Positions 24,677 to 37,504 of a stretch of DNA of 64,000 bases are shown one piece after another. The stretch spans positions 264,101-328,100 of the forward strand of contig KB297495.1 of NCBI GenBank assembly GCA_000328365.1, written 5' to 3'. The notes under the pieces are model-generated. The model was given only the letters and a program-made list of their open reading frames with translations, did not search any database and had not been told where the DNA came from. The DNA comes from Capitella teleta (taxonomy: Eukaryota > Annelida > Polychaeta > Capitellidae). How positions within the stretch are numbered: the first letter of the stretch is position 1; every line of letters begins with the position of its first letter. Position numbers and translations under genes: made by a program.

Positions 24677-25599
24677 GGATTTAGTTTGCAGTTTTCATTT
24701 CCTTAATACATTAATATGAAGCAGCATTAGCGCGTCATGAGCCCCAACCTGCTTTTTTTTCCCCCACCACCCACTTGCCTTTTTCATGAAAAAAATCCGT
24801 AAACCATAATTTGAATTCTTTGTTGCCTTATTAGTTTCACGTTGAACCAACATTGAATCAACAATAATCCACCATTGCTGTATTACTACGCATAAACAAA
24901 CCTTACAACACATACTACGCACACGAAATAGTCCATTAACATATTCAAATAAATCACATATTATTCTTACCAAATACACATGTCGATGATCCAGGGTTAG
25001 GGTTCAAGCCGCATAGCGGCAATGTGTTTTTGGAAACGGCGATTGGCGGTCACTTTCCCATGCTAGTTCACAGCATGAATGAAATACTACGTATGTCGGT
25101 AAACGATTGTACATGACACAACAAAGCCATGTGTTTCAGGAATTCATATATTCATGAGGTCAAGAGGGTTCATTTTAATATTATAATAAGCTACGCTTGA
25201 ACATGGTTATAATCCACAAGCAACTCATCGTATTCCGCGCTGGAGCAATCGGATAGACCGATGGTGCTTTGAGGTGTACGCTCCAAGATCGAATCACGTC
25301 TCATAACAGGTAAGTTAATCATCACTGATAATTGCATGTTTCCTCTCTTCTCAGGCAAAGCAGACAATGACGGAGATGTGCAAGGCTAATAGACGAGAAG
25401 TGGCGGCATACACAAATCGCTAACTTTCCCCAAAAAACATACCCCATTTCTTTCTCTATACCCCTAAAAAATCATAGCGCCCTTTTTATAGCGATGGGGG
25501 GACCCTCCCCCAAATTGCATGGTTTAGGGTCCGGGGTTATTTGACAAGTGCTCCAATATTTATAATAGGCTTCATGAATACTAATAGTTATAATAATAG
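24677..25599. other. Intergenic, nothing recognised
   Basis: AT-rich sequence; no frame with protein-like composition or clear repeat found. Confidence 0.4.
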
Positions 25600-25601
25600 T
25601 A

Positions 25602-25754
25602 CTGTAGAACAGGAAATTTTCGCGCCGCATGAAGTTTTTGTTATATTCGCGATATTCATTCAGATTCATTATATTCGCGAGAATTATGTGCCTGCGAAAT
25701 CCTTCTGAGCGATCTCGCGAAATTATTAGTTCGCGGAAATTTCCTGCTCTACAG
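25602..25754. mobile_element. Small TA-flanked MITE (family B), nearly palindromic
   Basis: Ends CTGTAGAACAGGAAATTTTC and inverted CTGTAGAGCAGGAAATTTCC, flanked by TA (25600-25601, 25755-25756). Several CGCGA motifs lie inside. 153 bp, no coding potential; a mariner-type MITE by its TA target. Confidence 0.8.
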
Positions 25755-26221
25755 TAACAGTAGTACGAGTGAAGTGGGTGTCGCCATTTGACCCTATTAT
25801 CGCTCACAAGCGCATAATTATGATTCAGATGAAACCGAAATGGAACAGAACACGTGCAAAAGCTGTGTCTAAATGTTTGAATCACCTTTCATAAATGCCG
25901 ATACGGATTGAAAATAAAACAAAACGCCAAATATAGGCAATGAATAGAAAAATACGATCGAGTTTGGAAATGGAAATTTTGAAAAACAGATACGTTATGA
26001 TATCTGTTTGTAAACAAGACATTCATCATGAGTCATAACGCACTAATTACAGTTGGCGGGTCACGCGAGTGCCTCGTGAATGAGCAAACTTTTGAGTTGT
26101 CCAAATCAATCGCAATGATCAATTATTAGAGATTTGTATTTACACTTCCTTGATTGCTACTAGACAATTAAAACAGCGAGGCTACGTACAATCATCAAAC
26201 AGTACGAATATGCATAATCTT

Positions 26222-26290
26222 AGCACAGATTCTCGGGCGAGGTCTATTGGGCTCGCTGTAGTATGTCAGCTAGCATAATCTGTGTATTGG
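26222..26290. repeat. Short repeat with CACAGATT/AATCTGTG ends
   Basis: The unit AGCACAGATTCTCGGGCGAGG followed by GCTGTAGTATGT recurs inverted at about 29670-29745 and, more diverged, at 46676-46775. Its ends are inverted repeats of about 8 bp. Family unknown. Confidence 0.4.
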
Positions 26291-26469
26291 TCATATTCCA
26301 ATACAGTCGAATCCGTGTGGCATCCTGGGACACAGTAGGATTAACATGTAGGCAGCCTCAGTCCAATTTAATTTTTTTTTCACATTCAGTATATACCCCC
26401 GCCCCCCTCCCTTAACATGAATTTTCTCAGATAAAGAAAAACGATTTTAAGCATTTATTTCTGTTATTG

Positions 26470-29317
26470 TCACTCAATGGGGCAGTTGTAGTATTCAGAA
26501 TGATCTGAATAATGCTGATGTGGCTTGTGCGGTACGTCATAGCGTGAAGTGTCTGGCATGACCACAAGGCCACTCCCCTCTGAGTTATGGTCAGTCAGAA
26601 GGTCCAGCAAACTAGAGTCAATGGTTGGTACACTCATTGTACTTGGATCAACAATACTCTGGCGCCGCACTCTGCCACAAACATGGCTTTCCAGGTGTCG
26701 CTTGTTATTCACTCCATGGCCACAACGCTCGCAGTAGAACGGATACGTGCTCTCATGGCACGTGCGGACGTGCGCTCTGAGCCCATGAGCGGTTTTGAAC
26801 GACTTGCTGCACTGAGAGCACACAAAGTTCCTTTCAACTGAGGAGGAGAGAATCAATCATGCAACGAAGGCAGCTGAAGAAGCTCACCGGAATGAGTCGC
26901 TATGTGGCAGTCATAACGTCGCTTACAGTACATGAATTGTTTGCCACAGTAAGGGCACACATATGTGCGTGCTGGGCCTCTTTTGGTCACACCATGCACA
27001 CAACCCAAGTGAACCTATGAACAAAGAGGGTAAACGCAATCTGAGAGTGAGACACTAACGTACTAGGAGACCGGTGGATCTTTTGTAGGCCTTCCCGCAT
27101 AAGTGACACACATGCACGTCGTCATGGGATGGCTGAGAGTGGCGTCGTTTTGTGTGACCATCCATGCGAGCAGCATCTTGGGTCCAATAACTGCACTTCT
27201 TGCATCGTATGAGGCGTCTGCTGTGAGGATTGCGTGAGCAGCTGATTTGATGCCTCAGACGAGAAGTGCGACTGAGAAATTGCTGAGAATTGCAGAACTT
27301 GCACGCAAAGAATTGCTTCCCTTGAAGACGACCTTTTGCACTCTGCCTTCTCGCTCGTTGAAAGATTTTCACAGTTTCTTGTAGCAAACTTTCAAAGTCA
27401 GCAACATGACTGTGCGTTATTTTCATGTGTGAAATGACAGAGGCACCGTTACGATTCTTACCACAGACAATGCATTGTACAGAGATGATGCCTTTGCGTA
27501 ACGATGCCTGAAGCTCTTCCAGACGAAGGATGGCATCACGAGAATTCTTGTGCTTTGTGCGGACATGAGCGCGGAGGTTGTTCATCATCGTAAATCCAAC
27601 AGCACATAAGGGACAAGAGTAATTTTTCACAAAACGCTTCTCAGAAAAATGCGCTTTTCTCGCAGCACAATCTTTCAGCAGAAGTTGTTGATACTCTGCT
27701 TTCTTCATGTTATGTGCTTTTAAATGGCGAGCAATACTCATACGTGGCTCATTCAGACGTTTGCCACACAATCCGCAGTAATCACGCGTGTACTTCCTCT
27801 CCAAATCAGAATTGAGACCAGATGATTGAGTTAAGTTTGAGTAATCCACAGTCATTTGGTGATACTCTGCCCACAAGAGCTCATGTTCCGTCTCTACATG
27901 CTCAGCCAATTGTTGAGTGCAGGTGAAATCAGCAGCATAACAGAAAAGACAAAATGTAGATATCAAATCAGAACTGATTTTCGTTTTAATATTTTCAATC
28001 TGAACACTCAGCGCTTCTTGTTTCAGTATTCTATTTTGCTTATTTCTTTCTCTCCGTGCCTGTAGTCTTGAATGTCGACCGGCTGCCAAGTACAGTGCTT
28101 TGACCTCCTTGAACAGAACTGAATACTGGTGCAGATCTGAATGGAAAATCTCAAAGTGACGCAGAATGGCCTTGCCATGCCTGACAGCTCCACAGGTGAT
28201 GCATGTCACAGCTGCTCCACTCGAATGCTCAACAGCGGTTTGTGCCTCTGCCTCTTTCAACAATTCCGGTCTCTGGTCATGGGCCTTCCTGATGTGCAGG
28301 AACAAGTTGGAAGGGAACGGAAAGTCGGATTCACAGCCTGGACATACAAAACGATGCTTAACACAGGCTTCTTGATGTTCTACACTGTCTTCCTTGTTAG
28401 ATCTCTGCTCAACATCATCATCCGTCGGTTTGCATATTGCCAAAGTGTTGTTGAGTTTCAGCAGAGTCATCTCACAGCCTTTGTTCACTGGAGAAATTTC
28501 AATCAGTTATCAATTATATGCAATTAATGGATCATAGATACGGATACCAGCTTATATCTGTTATATGTATGTGAGGCTCCAAGGCAAAAGCCCTAAATAT
28601 GTTATAAAAAAATAAATAGAGTTATAGTTATGTCATCAGATAGTGATTTAAAAGCTGGACATTTTGGTGGTTGTTTTAAAGATATATGTTGACCGGTCAC
28701 TGAGACATTGCCATTTGAAGTCAAAAATGCATAGGAAATTCAATTTCAATAAAAGCATTGCTATGAGTTTCAATGGAAACTTTGAACCCGAAAAGTTGTC
28801 CGTTTTCTTGCTTTGTGATTGGTTGGATGGTGAATGAATCTAGTCTAGTCAATATTTCTAGAAAATAGAGAGGACAACATTCACAAAGATATCAAGGTCA
28901 TTTAGGTGCAATGCAAGACAGCAGAGTTGCTGACAATTGAAAATGAGGATTAATGAGTCATTTCCCTCAAATAATCAATCCATTGTTCTTAGGGGTGCCT
29001 CAATTAAAAGCAATACTTGATGCATTAATATTGTGATTTGGGTATTGATGCATAATGCCTATATATACATGTACTATCATGAAGAAGAATGAATTCTGCA
29101 TCGAATAAGCCAAAAATTTCAAAAACTTTAAATATTGCCCCAGCTATCAAAATCGCGACATATCTGGGGTTTTGCCGTGGAGCCTCACATGATGATGATA
29201 TTATAAGAAGCTTGTCTCCATATACAATCCATGCCAGAGATGCTCGACTCGACTGACCGGTGAAGGAGATGACGCCAACATTTGATTTCTTCTCTATGCA
29301 GACTTCACTGTCACTTC
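26470..29317 (-). CDS. Multi-C2H2 zinc-finger protein (about 12 fingers), N-terminus not found
   Basis: Exons 29317-29258, 28487-27064, 27014-26888 and 26837-26470 join in phase (at least 658 residues). About twelve C2H2 fingers can be read, e.g. CPGCESDFPFPSNLFLHIRK, CPLCAVGFTMMNNLRAHVRT, CHLCGKAYKRSTGLL joined across a splice to VHLGCVH, CPYCGKQFMYCKRRYDCHIA and CSQCSKSFKTAHGLRAHVRT. Linkers are long and irregular rather than TGEKP type, so this is not a KRAB/ZNF-like tandem array. Likely a nuclear DNA-binding protein; the target is unknown. The first exon listed begins in mid-codon, so at least one more 5' exon exists. The 28487-29257 intron holds a MITE. Confidence 0.8.
28569..29190. mobile_element. 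MITE with about 33-bp inverted repeats in zinc-finger gene intron
   Basis: Left end ATGTGAGGCTCCAAGGCAAA and inverted right end ATGTGAGGCTCCACGGCAAA match, followed by CCC(T/C)A(A/G)A(T)ATGT. 622 bp, AT-rich interior, no clear target-site duplication. Confidence 0.65.
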
Positions 29318-32179
29318 CTGAGGAGATGGAATTAATTCAAGTTCAATTTCAGAATGGCAAAATTCCAAATGTTTTATTTAACTTTAACGGCAGTGAGGGA
29401 AAGCATCTATCTGTCTAGCTCTCCAAGGGTAGCGAGCAGTTCCTACACACCATTGATTACTATTCATTTTCTCGTGTAACAGCTCAAGTGGTGGTTATTT
29501 TTCGATTTCTAAATAAATTTAGCTGCTAAAAACATTCTTACTTTGTAGGAGGATTCGGCGTGATATAAATGATATTGCTTTAAAATATAGTCGCGGTTAC
29601 ATAGACCTGTTCATGCAGTAGCGTTGTGTGTGCACTACGCTACGGCTTGGGGAGCTACTATCTGTCTATATTCTATGATCTTACTAGATAACATACTACA
29701 GCGAGAGGTATACAGACCTCGCCCAAGAATCTGTGCTATGATCTACATCTTACCAGCAGGGAAACAAGCAAGTGAGTTCTCTTCGAGGGTCCGCCATGCA
29801 TTGAGTACGGACGAAGGAACGTGGCAGACCAATTTATTCACTTGCATCGTCCTCAGTTAAACAGGAAATTAACCTGCAAATGAGGAATTATCGTAAGCCG
29901 AGCGACATAACATCATCATCTGTGATCTGTTGAGTATTCGCTGTTAGCTAGAGCTCCCATTATCGCTCATTACATGGTGCGATCGTCATCGTGTATATCT
30001 GTAGAGAAGTTTTTTAATGCATCAAAACTGATAACCTGAGTTGTTTAATACATCCTTTTTGTTTACCATAAAGTGATTAATCAAGTAATATTTGAAAGCA
30101 AATGTATTTTTTAAAGAGATATTTAGGTCATCCATTATGGTATACCAAACGTGGATCCACACGAGGATATATTTACCTTTTTCAAACCAAAATTTACTTG
30201 TATTGGTGACGTTTTCTGTTTTACGAATTGGGAATCGGAATTAATTCATGTTATTAACTTATTACAGTTTTTTTTTTTTTTTTTTTTTCGCTTTATTCCA
30301 TACATCATTTCAGAACGTGTTCAATAAGAAGTATTTTATTAGTACGCATAACTATTTCAGAAAGTACACTTTGTTGTTTACAAAAGGTTTTCATCCACAC
30401 TAATTACACCAGTACTCCGTTCAGCAACATGCCCCGAAAATAAAGAACAAAAAGAAGACAAGGCGGACAAGTAATAAAGAAAACCGACCAAACACAAAAC
30501 CCTACATTGATTATATTCAAAATTAAAGAAAACCCGATCAATTCAGGTTGCTCGGTGATTCATTAATTTGAAATCAGGAATTGAATTAGCATTTGTTCAT
30601 GATTTTGACCGGCACAATGCATATTCTCATTGTGGTTGATTTAATGTTGGTGACATATTGATTTTGACGCAATCATATTAATTGTAATCAAATCATTGTA
30701 ATTTGCAAGTCATTTTGTGACTATAAACACAACTGCCTGTCAACAGGGTCATCCCCATGAATGCTTGCATCATTGCACAATGGGAGCATATAAATTAAGT
30801 TGTACGTAAAAATAAGTTGTACTGAATGTAACATGGGTCTTGATTGTGTGAGTAAGGGGTTGTGTGATTTATATACAGTATCTCTGATCGAGGGGACATT
30901 TACATTATAATTATACACCATGCAGATATACCAGTTAACACCAAATACCGATCATGACTCTGATTCCAATTTTATCTTGCCATTGACTTAGAAATGCACG
31001 ACACAATACTTGGCGAATAATAACATGCATCTCATGATGGTCTTATCAGTGACATTGGCCACCCACTTATCACATGACAGGTCTGCAATCCTCTTGTCTA
31101 TTACAGGAAATAGCCACTGCTAATAATTCAACAACATGTAGTTGTCAAGAGCTCATGATTCACCAGATTGAATTTGACCTCTGATCAGGAGGTTGTAAGT
31201 ACTAGCATCATTAAAAAAAAAAAAAAAAAAAAAAACCCACATGATTGACCCAATACAGTATTGTCTTGGTTATACGCGCAGTGCGCTAAGGCAGAGGCTG
31301 AGAGCATCAGCATGTCGGTTTTACTGTATGTAAACACGCATTCCACAAAAATCCCTTGTAAACCCAGGAAAGCATGACGGCGTGTGACCCATATTTAAGT
31401 AATGCTTAAAACAACAGGCTGCATAGCCAGGAGAACCTGCATGTCTTCGGTTCAATTAAAGATAGGCCTACTGGATGCTTGGTCTGTTCACAGCATTTGA
31501 GATTGAGTGACACAAGCCATTAATACCGACGTGGCTCATAAGAAGCCACTTACATAATATGGTTTGCGTGGCTGTGCCCGGTGCACCGCTCTGCATGCAT
31601 GGTTGTGCATTTCCAAAGAATGGTTGCTGATAGTATAAAATGTAGTGCATTGTGTTTTATGGGCTTATAATCTTCATTCATGCAGTTGGGAAAAAGAATC
31701 TTGCGCTGATAAGGAGTTTGGCTCGGGAAATCGACAAGCAGTGAGCTGTCTGTGTATAACATGCCTTTTGTAATTTTTCCTGAATCAAGTCAAAACAACT
31801 AGCTAAAAACTGAGATTGCTGACACTGCCTGAAACAGATAAAGCAGATGTCCACACGCTTGCTTGCTGCTATAAATGTACTGAGCGACTTTAATTCTACA
31901 ACAATTACGAACTGCTAGTACAACAAAAATAAGACATGGGGATGGAATATATCGGTTTAGTGGGTCTAGAGAATGTTCAGGTAGTGTGTCAAAAGTATTG
32001 AAATAAACATTTCATTCATGAATGACTCGCTCAGACATCTATTGAATAAACCAGTTTTCTCCCAAAGTTCCCACCAAGTTCTTGTGGAATCAATTTCAAA
32101 ATTCCCCTATATATATTCGACAACTCCTGTTTGATGGTTTGCCGTTGTTAATTTATTTTTTTTTTTTTTATTATTATTT
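29318..32179. other. Intergenic region with scattered repeats, no gene recognised
   Basis: Contains an inverted copy of the CACAGATT short repeat (29670-29745), a poly-T (about 30269-30289) and a poly-A (31213-31235). It must also hold the unseen 5' exon(s) of the zinc-finger gene. No other exon was convincing. Confidence 0.4.
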
Positions 32180-33840
32180 TTTTTTTTTCTTTTGCACAAC
32201 GCCACAACTTTTTACAAATGAGCGCCTGGGAGCCGTTGGGATGCTGGAAGCTGGATCCACCCAAGTTCGCATAGCGCGTGCTTTTGACGTTGCTTGCAGT
32301 CAGATTAGCCGTTTTTGGAGTTGGTACAGGGAAACTGGGTCAGTAAAAAATCGTCCCCGATCAGGAAGGACGAGGGTGACGACTTTGCAATAAGATCGCT
32401 ATATCCGGAATTAGCATCTCCGGAACAGATTCCAACCAACAACAGAGACTGCAACAACTACCGTGGGTTTGCATGGCCGTCCCATCAGCGAACACATGCA
32501 CTGTCCGAAGACGCTTAGAAGCTGCAGGGATGAATGCCCGACGGCCTCTACAAGCCCCCATCTTGTCGAACCAGAACAGGGAGAATCGGGTTATTTGGGC
32601 ACAAAGAAGACAGAGGTGGACTTTGCAGCAATGGGGAAGAGTCCTCTTCAGTGACGAGTCACATTTTTGTTGTTCGGTAGCCAATGGTCGTAAAAGGAAT
32701 ATAAAGATAAAGATAACTTTATTGGACCCGAAGGGATGGTTTTGGCGAATGGCAATGATGAGGTGATGGATGATTAACTTGAGTTTATGAGTCAAATTCG
32801 AAGTCGAAGTCGCCTTCGAATTCCACCACGCCTTCCTCTTCTCCTTCTGATACAGAACTTGACACACTGCACTGATAGAAGATAGGCGGCGAACTCCTGG
32901 TTGGATGTATGAAGTCCAGGTTGCGCATAGCGGTTGAACTTGTCCTAATGTTCAAGATTTCTTCACGTGAATAGTGGATCATGTTAATGGTGATTGATGA
33001 TTGATGATGACAATGAGACAATGGTAGAATGTAGCCACAGCCTTGTCGCTGACGAGCAGCGCCAAACACACAAAGTTGCACACGACGGACACGTACGATT
33101 TTGAGATCATCGGATTCGTCGTGAAGAGACGCACACGATGATTATTACGACAGGTTCAGGTGATCTCAAATGCCTGAACAGTCCTCCAAAAACAAATCGG
33201 ACTCTTGTAAAATTTGAAATCCGCCTTTCCTGTCCGTCGTCATAGCATCCAATGGCGACGCAAGGAAGAATGCTATGCCAGAGCCTGCATCCAGGAATAC
33301 GTACAACCGCTGGGATGGCCCAAGCGTCATGGTTTGGGCGGGAATCACCATATGGAGCACAGAACAGATTTCGTCATAGTGCACGGGAATATCACTGCTC
33401 GTTGTTACATCGATGAAATCCTGACACCTCACGTCCTTCCCTTCATGGAGGCACACCCAGATATCCGCTTTTTCCAACAAGACAACGCTCGGCCGTATGC
33501 AGCAGCTGTGACCCGAGGATTCCTGGACGACAATGAGGTCGCCGTCGTTCCTTGGGTACCATATTCCCCAGATCTGAACCCCATCGAGCATTTATGGGAT
33601 GTTTCATGGAGAAGAACAATGATCAGAAGGCCAAACACCCGTGACGCGCTCATTCGCATCCTACGTTAAGAATGGCTCGCCATTCCATGCACAGGAGACG
33701 ATCAGGAGCTTGATCCAGAGCATGAGAAAAAGGTGCACTGCTGCGTCTATTGAGGCGCATGGAGGCCACACCAGTTACTGAACTGATCTGCGACTTTCAA
33801 GATTGACCCCTCTCTGGTTTAATTAAAGTTTGTCATTAAC
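32180..33840 (+). mobile_element. Broken Tc1-type DNA transposon (DD34E) with an internal insertion
   Basis: The N-terminal HTH part (ERLGAVGMLEAGSTQVRIAR, then RFWSWYRETGSVKNRPRSGR) starts at about 32219. The catalytic core follows: FSDESHF at about 32650, QQDNARPYAA at 33475 and YSPDLNPIEHLW at 33564, with 34 residues between the last Asp and the Glu, the Tc1 spacing. Frames change between parts, and about 530 bp of foreign sequence (32696-33232) splits the transposase after FCCSVANGR. Terminal inverted repeats were not found. Confidence 0.8.
32696..33232 (-). mobile_element. Insertion within the Tc1 element, probable truncated LINE
   Basis: On the minus strand the segment ends GGGTCCAATAAAGTTATCTT followed by TATCTTTATA-type short repeats, a typical LINE 3' terminus. 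The rest has no clear domain. It is absent from the expected transposase reading (NGR continues at HSIQWRRKEE). Confidence 0.5.
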
Positions 33841-34051
33841 ACTCCGGGACTTTTGTGTTTGTCTTCATTGCATTAGACACAGTAAACATCACACTTTCAA
33901 TACCCAAGCATTGTAATCATAATAATTTAATCACAATGTACCTAATTTGGGGATTTACTATTGTTGCAGAAATAAAGTCGCTCAATGTATACCTTGGGGC
34001 TAGTGGGCGTGTACATAAATTAATCAATTTCTGGTTTGAAAAAGGTCTGAT

Positions 34052-34819
34052 CAGGGGCGTAGCCAGCCCTGAACCTGTACTGGGGCGCAGCCCGAGCTGG
34101 GGTGGATTTGGGAGGGGGTGCCCCGCTCGCTAGGAAATTTTTGCAAAAATAGCATGGTCAAGTGACGAATTTGAGGCTACCTGATGTCTCTATATATTTC
34201 TCAAAGCAACCGTTTAAGGAGTGAATATTTACACTATAATTATATCTATGAAGCTACCATTCTTGAATGAGTAAAAATAAATAATACAATGTTGTTATAG
34301 AGATGACTAAGATCACCATAAATTAGGGAACTCATGCTGCTCCCGGTCCTCCCTTCGTGATTATAATCCGGAATTGCTCTCAGCTGAATTATATAATGAT
34401 AATAATATTTATAATAACAAGAATAAAACGAAATAAAACAACAATAATAATAATAATAATAATAAAAAAATTAAAACAATAATTTTTTTATAAAATATAT
34501 GTCCCATTTAGCAGTCTATGTATGGAGTGCTAGAGCTTCTCCTCATTTTACAGGTAATCATTTTATAATTAATTTTTAAGCAACTTTGGTCTCTGCCTTG
34601 AAGTCACAGGGATGATCCATCGCTCCCTTATCAAATAACGACTCAAAATCCATTTTTAACCAGTTCTCCCTCCCTTTCAGAGATGGACCATACATCTACT
34701 AGACAGATCTAAGGAAGCTTGCAAAAGGATTAATTTTCGGAGAAGTCAATTCAACCAAGCAATCCCAATTTGTTTTACTTTTTATTTTTTACAGGGGGCG
34801 CCCCGCCCCCTCCTTCCTG
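34052..34819. mobile_element. Non-autonomous hAT-type element
   Basis: Starts CAGGGGCGTAGCCAGCCC and ends, inverted, CAGGAAGGAGGGGGCGGGGC, with an exact 8-bp target-site duplication GGTCTGAT (34044-34051, 34820-34827). It contains an AAT microsatellite (34442-34465) and a 49-bp piece of the Kolobok-like MITE (34630-34678, inverted). Confidence 0.75.
34630..34678 (-). repeat. Fragment of the Kolobok-like MITE end inside the hAT element
   Basis: Inverted match to the first 49 bp of 17044-17750 (CCAGTTCTCCCTCCCTTT at its outer end). The flanking TTAA is not kept. Confidence 0.6.
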
Positions 34820-35158
34820 GGTCTGATTTGCGTTTAATTAGGAGAGTGCTTATAACCAAGACAATACGGTAGGTCAAAAAATGAGTCAAATTCTCAACCA
34901 TCACAATCATATCTCATGTACAAATCAGCTGTACCCCATGCATAGAAATGGAAATAATAACAAGGCAAAAATAATTTTACAATTTTATTAGTGAAAAACG
35001 TGACTCATAACTGATGAGAGCAAATGACACAATGACCTATATAAGCACAGCAAATATTACAAAATCCTTAGATTTCCAGGATTTCAGACATTTTTTACAA
35101 ACCACTAACAAGGTGTTCGAATGAATGAACGGATGACATGAGGCATATTATATTGTGA

Positions 35159-35938
35159 CTATGATTCATATTTTCCCATAATATCTCCGTCACGGAAAAG
35201 GAAGTATTCCTCGTTATCTAGGTTGATCTTCGTGCCACCGTACTCTGGGAGCATGACTTTGTCTCCAGGAACAACGCAGGGGGGAATGACAGTGCCAGAC
35301 TGGAAAGAGAAAAAACACGCTGTAAAAATCTACACGTAATTATTGACTGATTCATTCATACATCAGTTCTGCCACCGGGTCCAACGGCAACGACGGTGGC
35401 CTTGAGCACTTTTTCTTGCGCCTTCTCAGGAATGAGAACACCACCCTTTGTCTTGGTCTCAGCAGCAAAGCGCTGCACGAGAACTCTGTCGAACAGGGGC
35501 ATGAATTTCTTGAATGCGCCAGCCTGTGAAGAAAAATAAAATTGTCAATTAACGTAGTCAGTGTTGAGTGTAGACCACAATCATGAATCATTATGTAATA
35601 ATAAACCACTGACAACACGTAGGTTTTAACGAACCGATGCCACTAACACTACTGTCAGAATTTGTATTGCCATACGAGAACTTGACTCTAAATAATAAAT
35701 TTGAGACATGCAATAGAAGTGATGCCCGGCATCGAAGCCTACTTTGGCTCCAGGTTCCAAAAAGAGCCTGAAGGTCAACACTCAGCTTCCAATACAATTT
35801 CGCAGATAAATACGAATCGACGCTATATAATATTTATAACAATCAATAGTGTGCTCATTCATTTAGTCAATTAAATAATTAAGCAGAGACAAACACGTTA
35901 CAAAAACAACGAAAACTTCTAAAATTGACACTCACCAT
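35159..35938 (-). CDS. HSPE1: Mitochondrial 10-kDa chaperonin (co-chaperonin of HSP60)
   Basis: Exons 35938-35936, 35523-35362 and 35299-35159, 101 residues, the normal length. The first coding exon is just the ATG, followed at once by GTGAGT. Visible landmarks: [23 protein letters not shown] (mobile loop), [27 protein letters not shown] and [12 protein letters not shown]. GroES-like heptamer that caps HSP60 in the mitochondrial matrix. It lies head to head with HSP60, as in many animals, so the two probably share a promoter. Confidence 0.95.
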
Positions 35939-36570
35939 TTTGCTCAACCGATGCTTACAACGAGACTAAAGCAGTAGACCATGTGGAAAAAGTAGTTATT
36001 GCGCATGCGTCGAGTTGGCAAGGTTGGGAGAATGCCTTTGCTGATCGCTCTTACTTTTACCAATTGCATACTCTTTTTGCATCAAAATGATGATATACCA
36101 TAGTACATTGTAGCATTTAAAATTTTTCAGTTAAATAAGATAACAATATATATTTATAAATACATCAAGTACAAATAATTTGTATTTTATTATAAGATCA
36201 CTTAGTTATATAGGTCAAAGCATCATATATAGGTCAATGAATCTGGATGATTATTGTGCCGCGTGATTATGTATTCTATTCTCCAGTCTTTTTCACGTAT
36301 ATAATGCACTTTAAGAACGATTTTTTTTTCATAAAAATTGTCAAATATAAAATTATAAAATTGACAGAATTTTAAATCCATCAATTGGTTGTGTTTTACA
36401 AGAATCGGCGAATGACAGCGGCACGAAGTGATTATCATACCGATTTTGGGGCCGCTTTAAAGACCCACATGGTAAGCAGAGAGGACGCCGACTCCAGAAG
36501 CTTCTGCATCGAACCAGTCGAAGGTTAGTGCTCCGGTTAAAACCTCGAGAACGCATTGACTTAATTTTCA
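35939..36570. promoter_or_regulatory. Presumed shared HSP10/HSP60 promoter region
   Basis: An NRF-1-like site TGCGCATGCG lies at 36000-36009, 62 bp upstream of the HSP10 ATG; NRF-1 drives many nuclear genes for mitochondrial proteins. A heat-shock dyad GAAGCTTC (GAAnnTTC) lies at 36497-36504. A strong donor-like CACATGGTAAGCAG at about 36465-36478 on + could close a first HSP60 5' UTR exon. Function is inferred from position and motifs. Confidence 0.5.
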
Positions 36571-37430
36571 TTTCGTGTTGAGACTCACACCAAAGTGTGC
36601 ACTAAGGTTTGTTCTATAAGTTGATGTAATTATATGTGCTCTTAATTTGTATTTGCAATGCATCGGTTATTTTAATAAGGCTGTCGAAAGCTAGATTGTG
36701 TGCTTAATCTGGCAATGGCGTCCTCCGTGTAAAACACGTGGGTTTTGTAATCGATTTATTGCAAGTGTTTTTTTAGGTATTTTGTTGCATGCTGGTCAAT
36801 GACGATTATTGCGAATATCTAGGATGTGCGTTTCAGCGTAATCATATATTAAATATTGAATGACAGCAGTGTTGTCGCTCTTGAGCCGTGACAGAAGTGC
36901 ATGCGTATTTCAGACTTGCTACACTTAGACTGACCGCTGTACTTTGCAACACTGCATGTAGAGGTCACGGAGTTTCTCTGGTTCTTCTGCTGAAGTTTAT
37001 TGCTCATCCCCGTCTTTGTTCTAGACATGGACCTATAGACGGATACTAGCTACCAGAGAACTATACAGGGTTATTTTTCAGCTTATCAAAAGATTGACAA
37101 AACTAGAATTGCACTTTAAACTATTAAAATTCAATGGTTGAATAATTGGGTATAGTACAGACATTTTTGACGCAAGTTTTATCCCTATGAATAAGGAGCT
37201 GTTTATGGTCCAGCAATTTCTGTTGCCCAGCTGAGGTCAAGGTAAAGGACACTGCAAGTTATTCTGATGTAAGAGTTGCATCAAGCCATGATCATCATGC
37301 GTGATGTGGACTACAGATACTGCACTACACTATATTTTGCTTAAAGTTTTTTTTTTTTTTTTTTTCAGTATATTCCTCACTTAAAGTTTAAATTTTTATT
37401 CTTGAACTTTTCTTCATTAAAATTTAAAAT

Positions 37431-37504
37431 TGCCAATGATTTTTGCTAAATCTCACAGCGTTCTGAAAAATCCTGATGAGCAACTAGCGCCAATTTATGA
37501 GGCA
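37431..37504 (+). ncRNA. Candidate box C/D snoRNA, copy a (HSP60 5' region)
   Basis: 74-nt unit: stem TGCC, C-like box ATGATTT, conserved guide-like GCTAAATCTCACAGCGTT, D' CTGA, C' TGATGA, second guide-like GCAACTAGCGCCAATTT, D-like ATGA, stem GGCA. Sense with HSP60. See copies at 38006, 38468, 40142 and 44167. Confidence 0.6.

Noticed and set aside
33166-33591. 141-residue minus-strand frame
   Set aside because: Antisense of the Tc1 catalytic core (YSPDLNPIEH on the plus strand).
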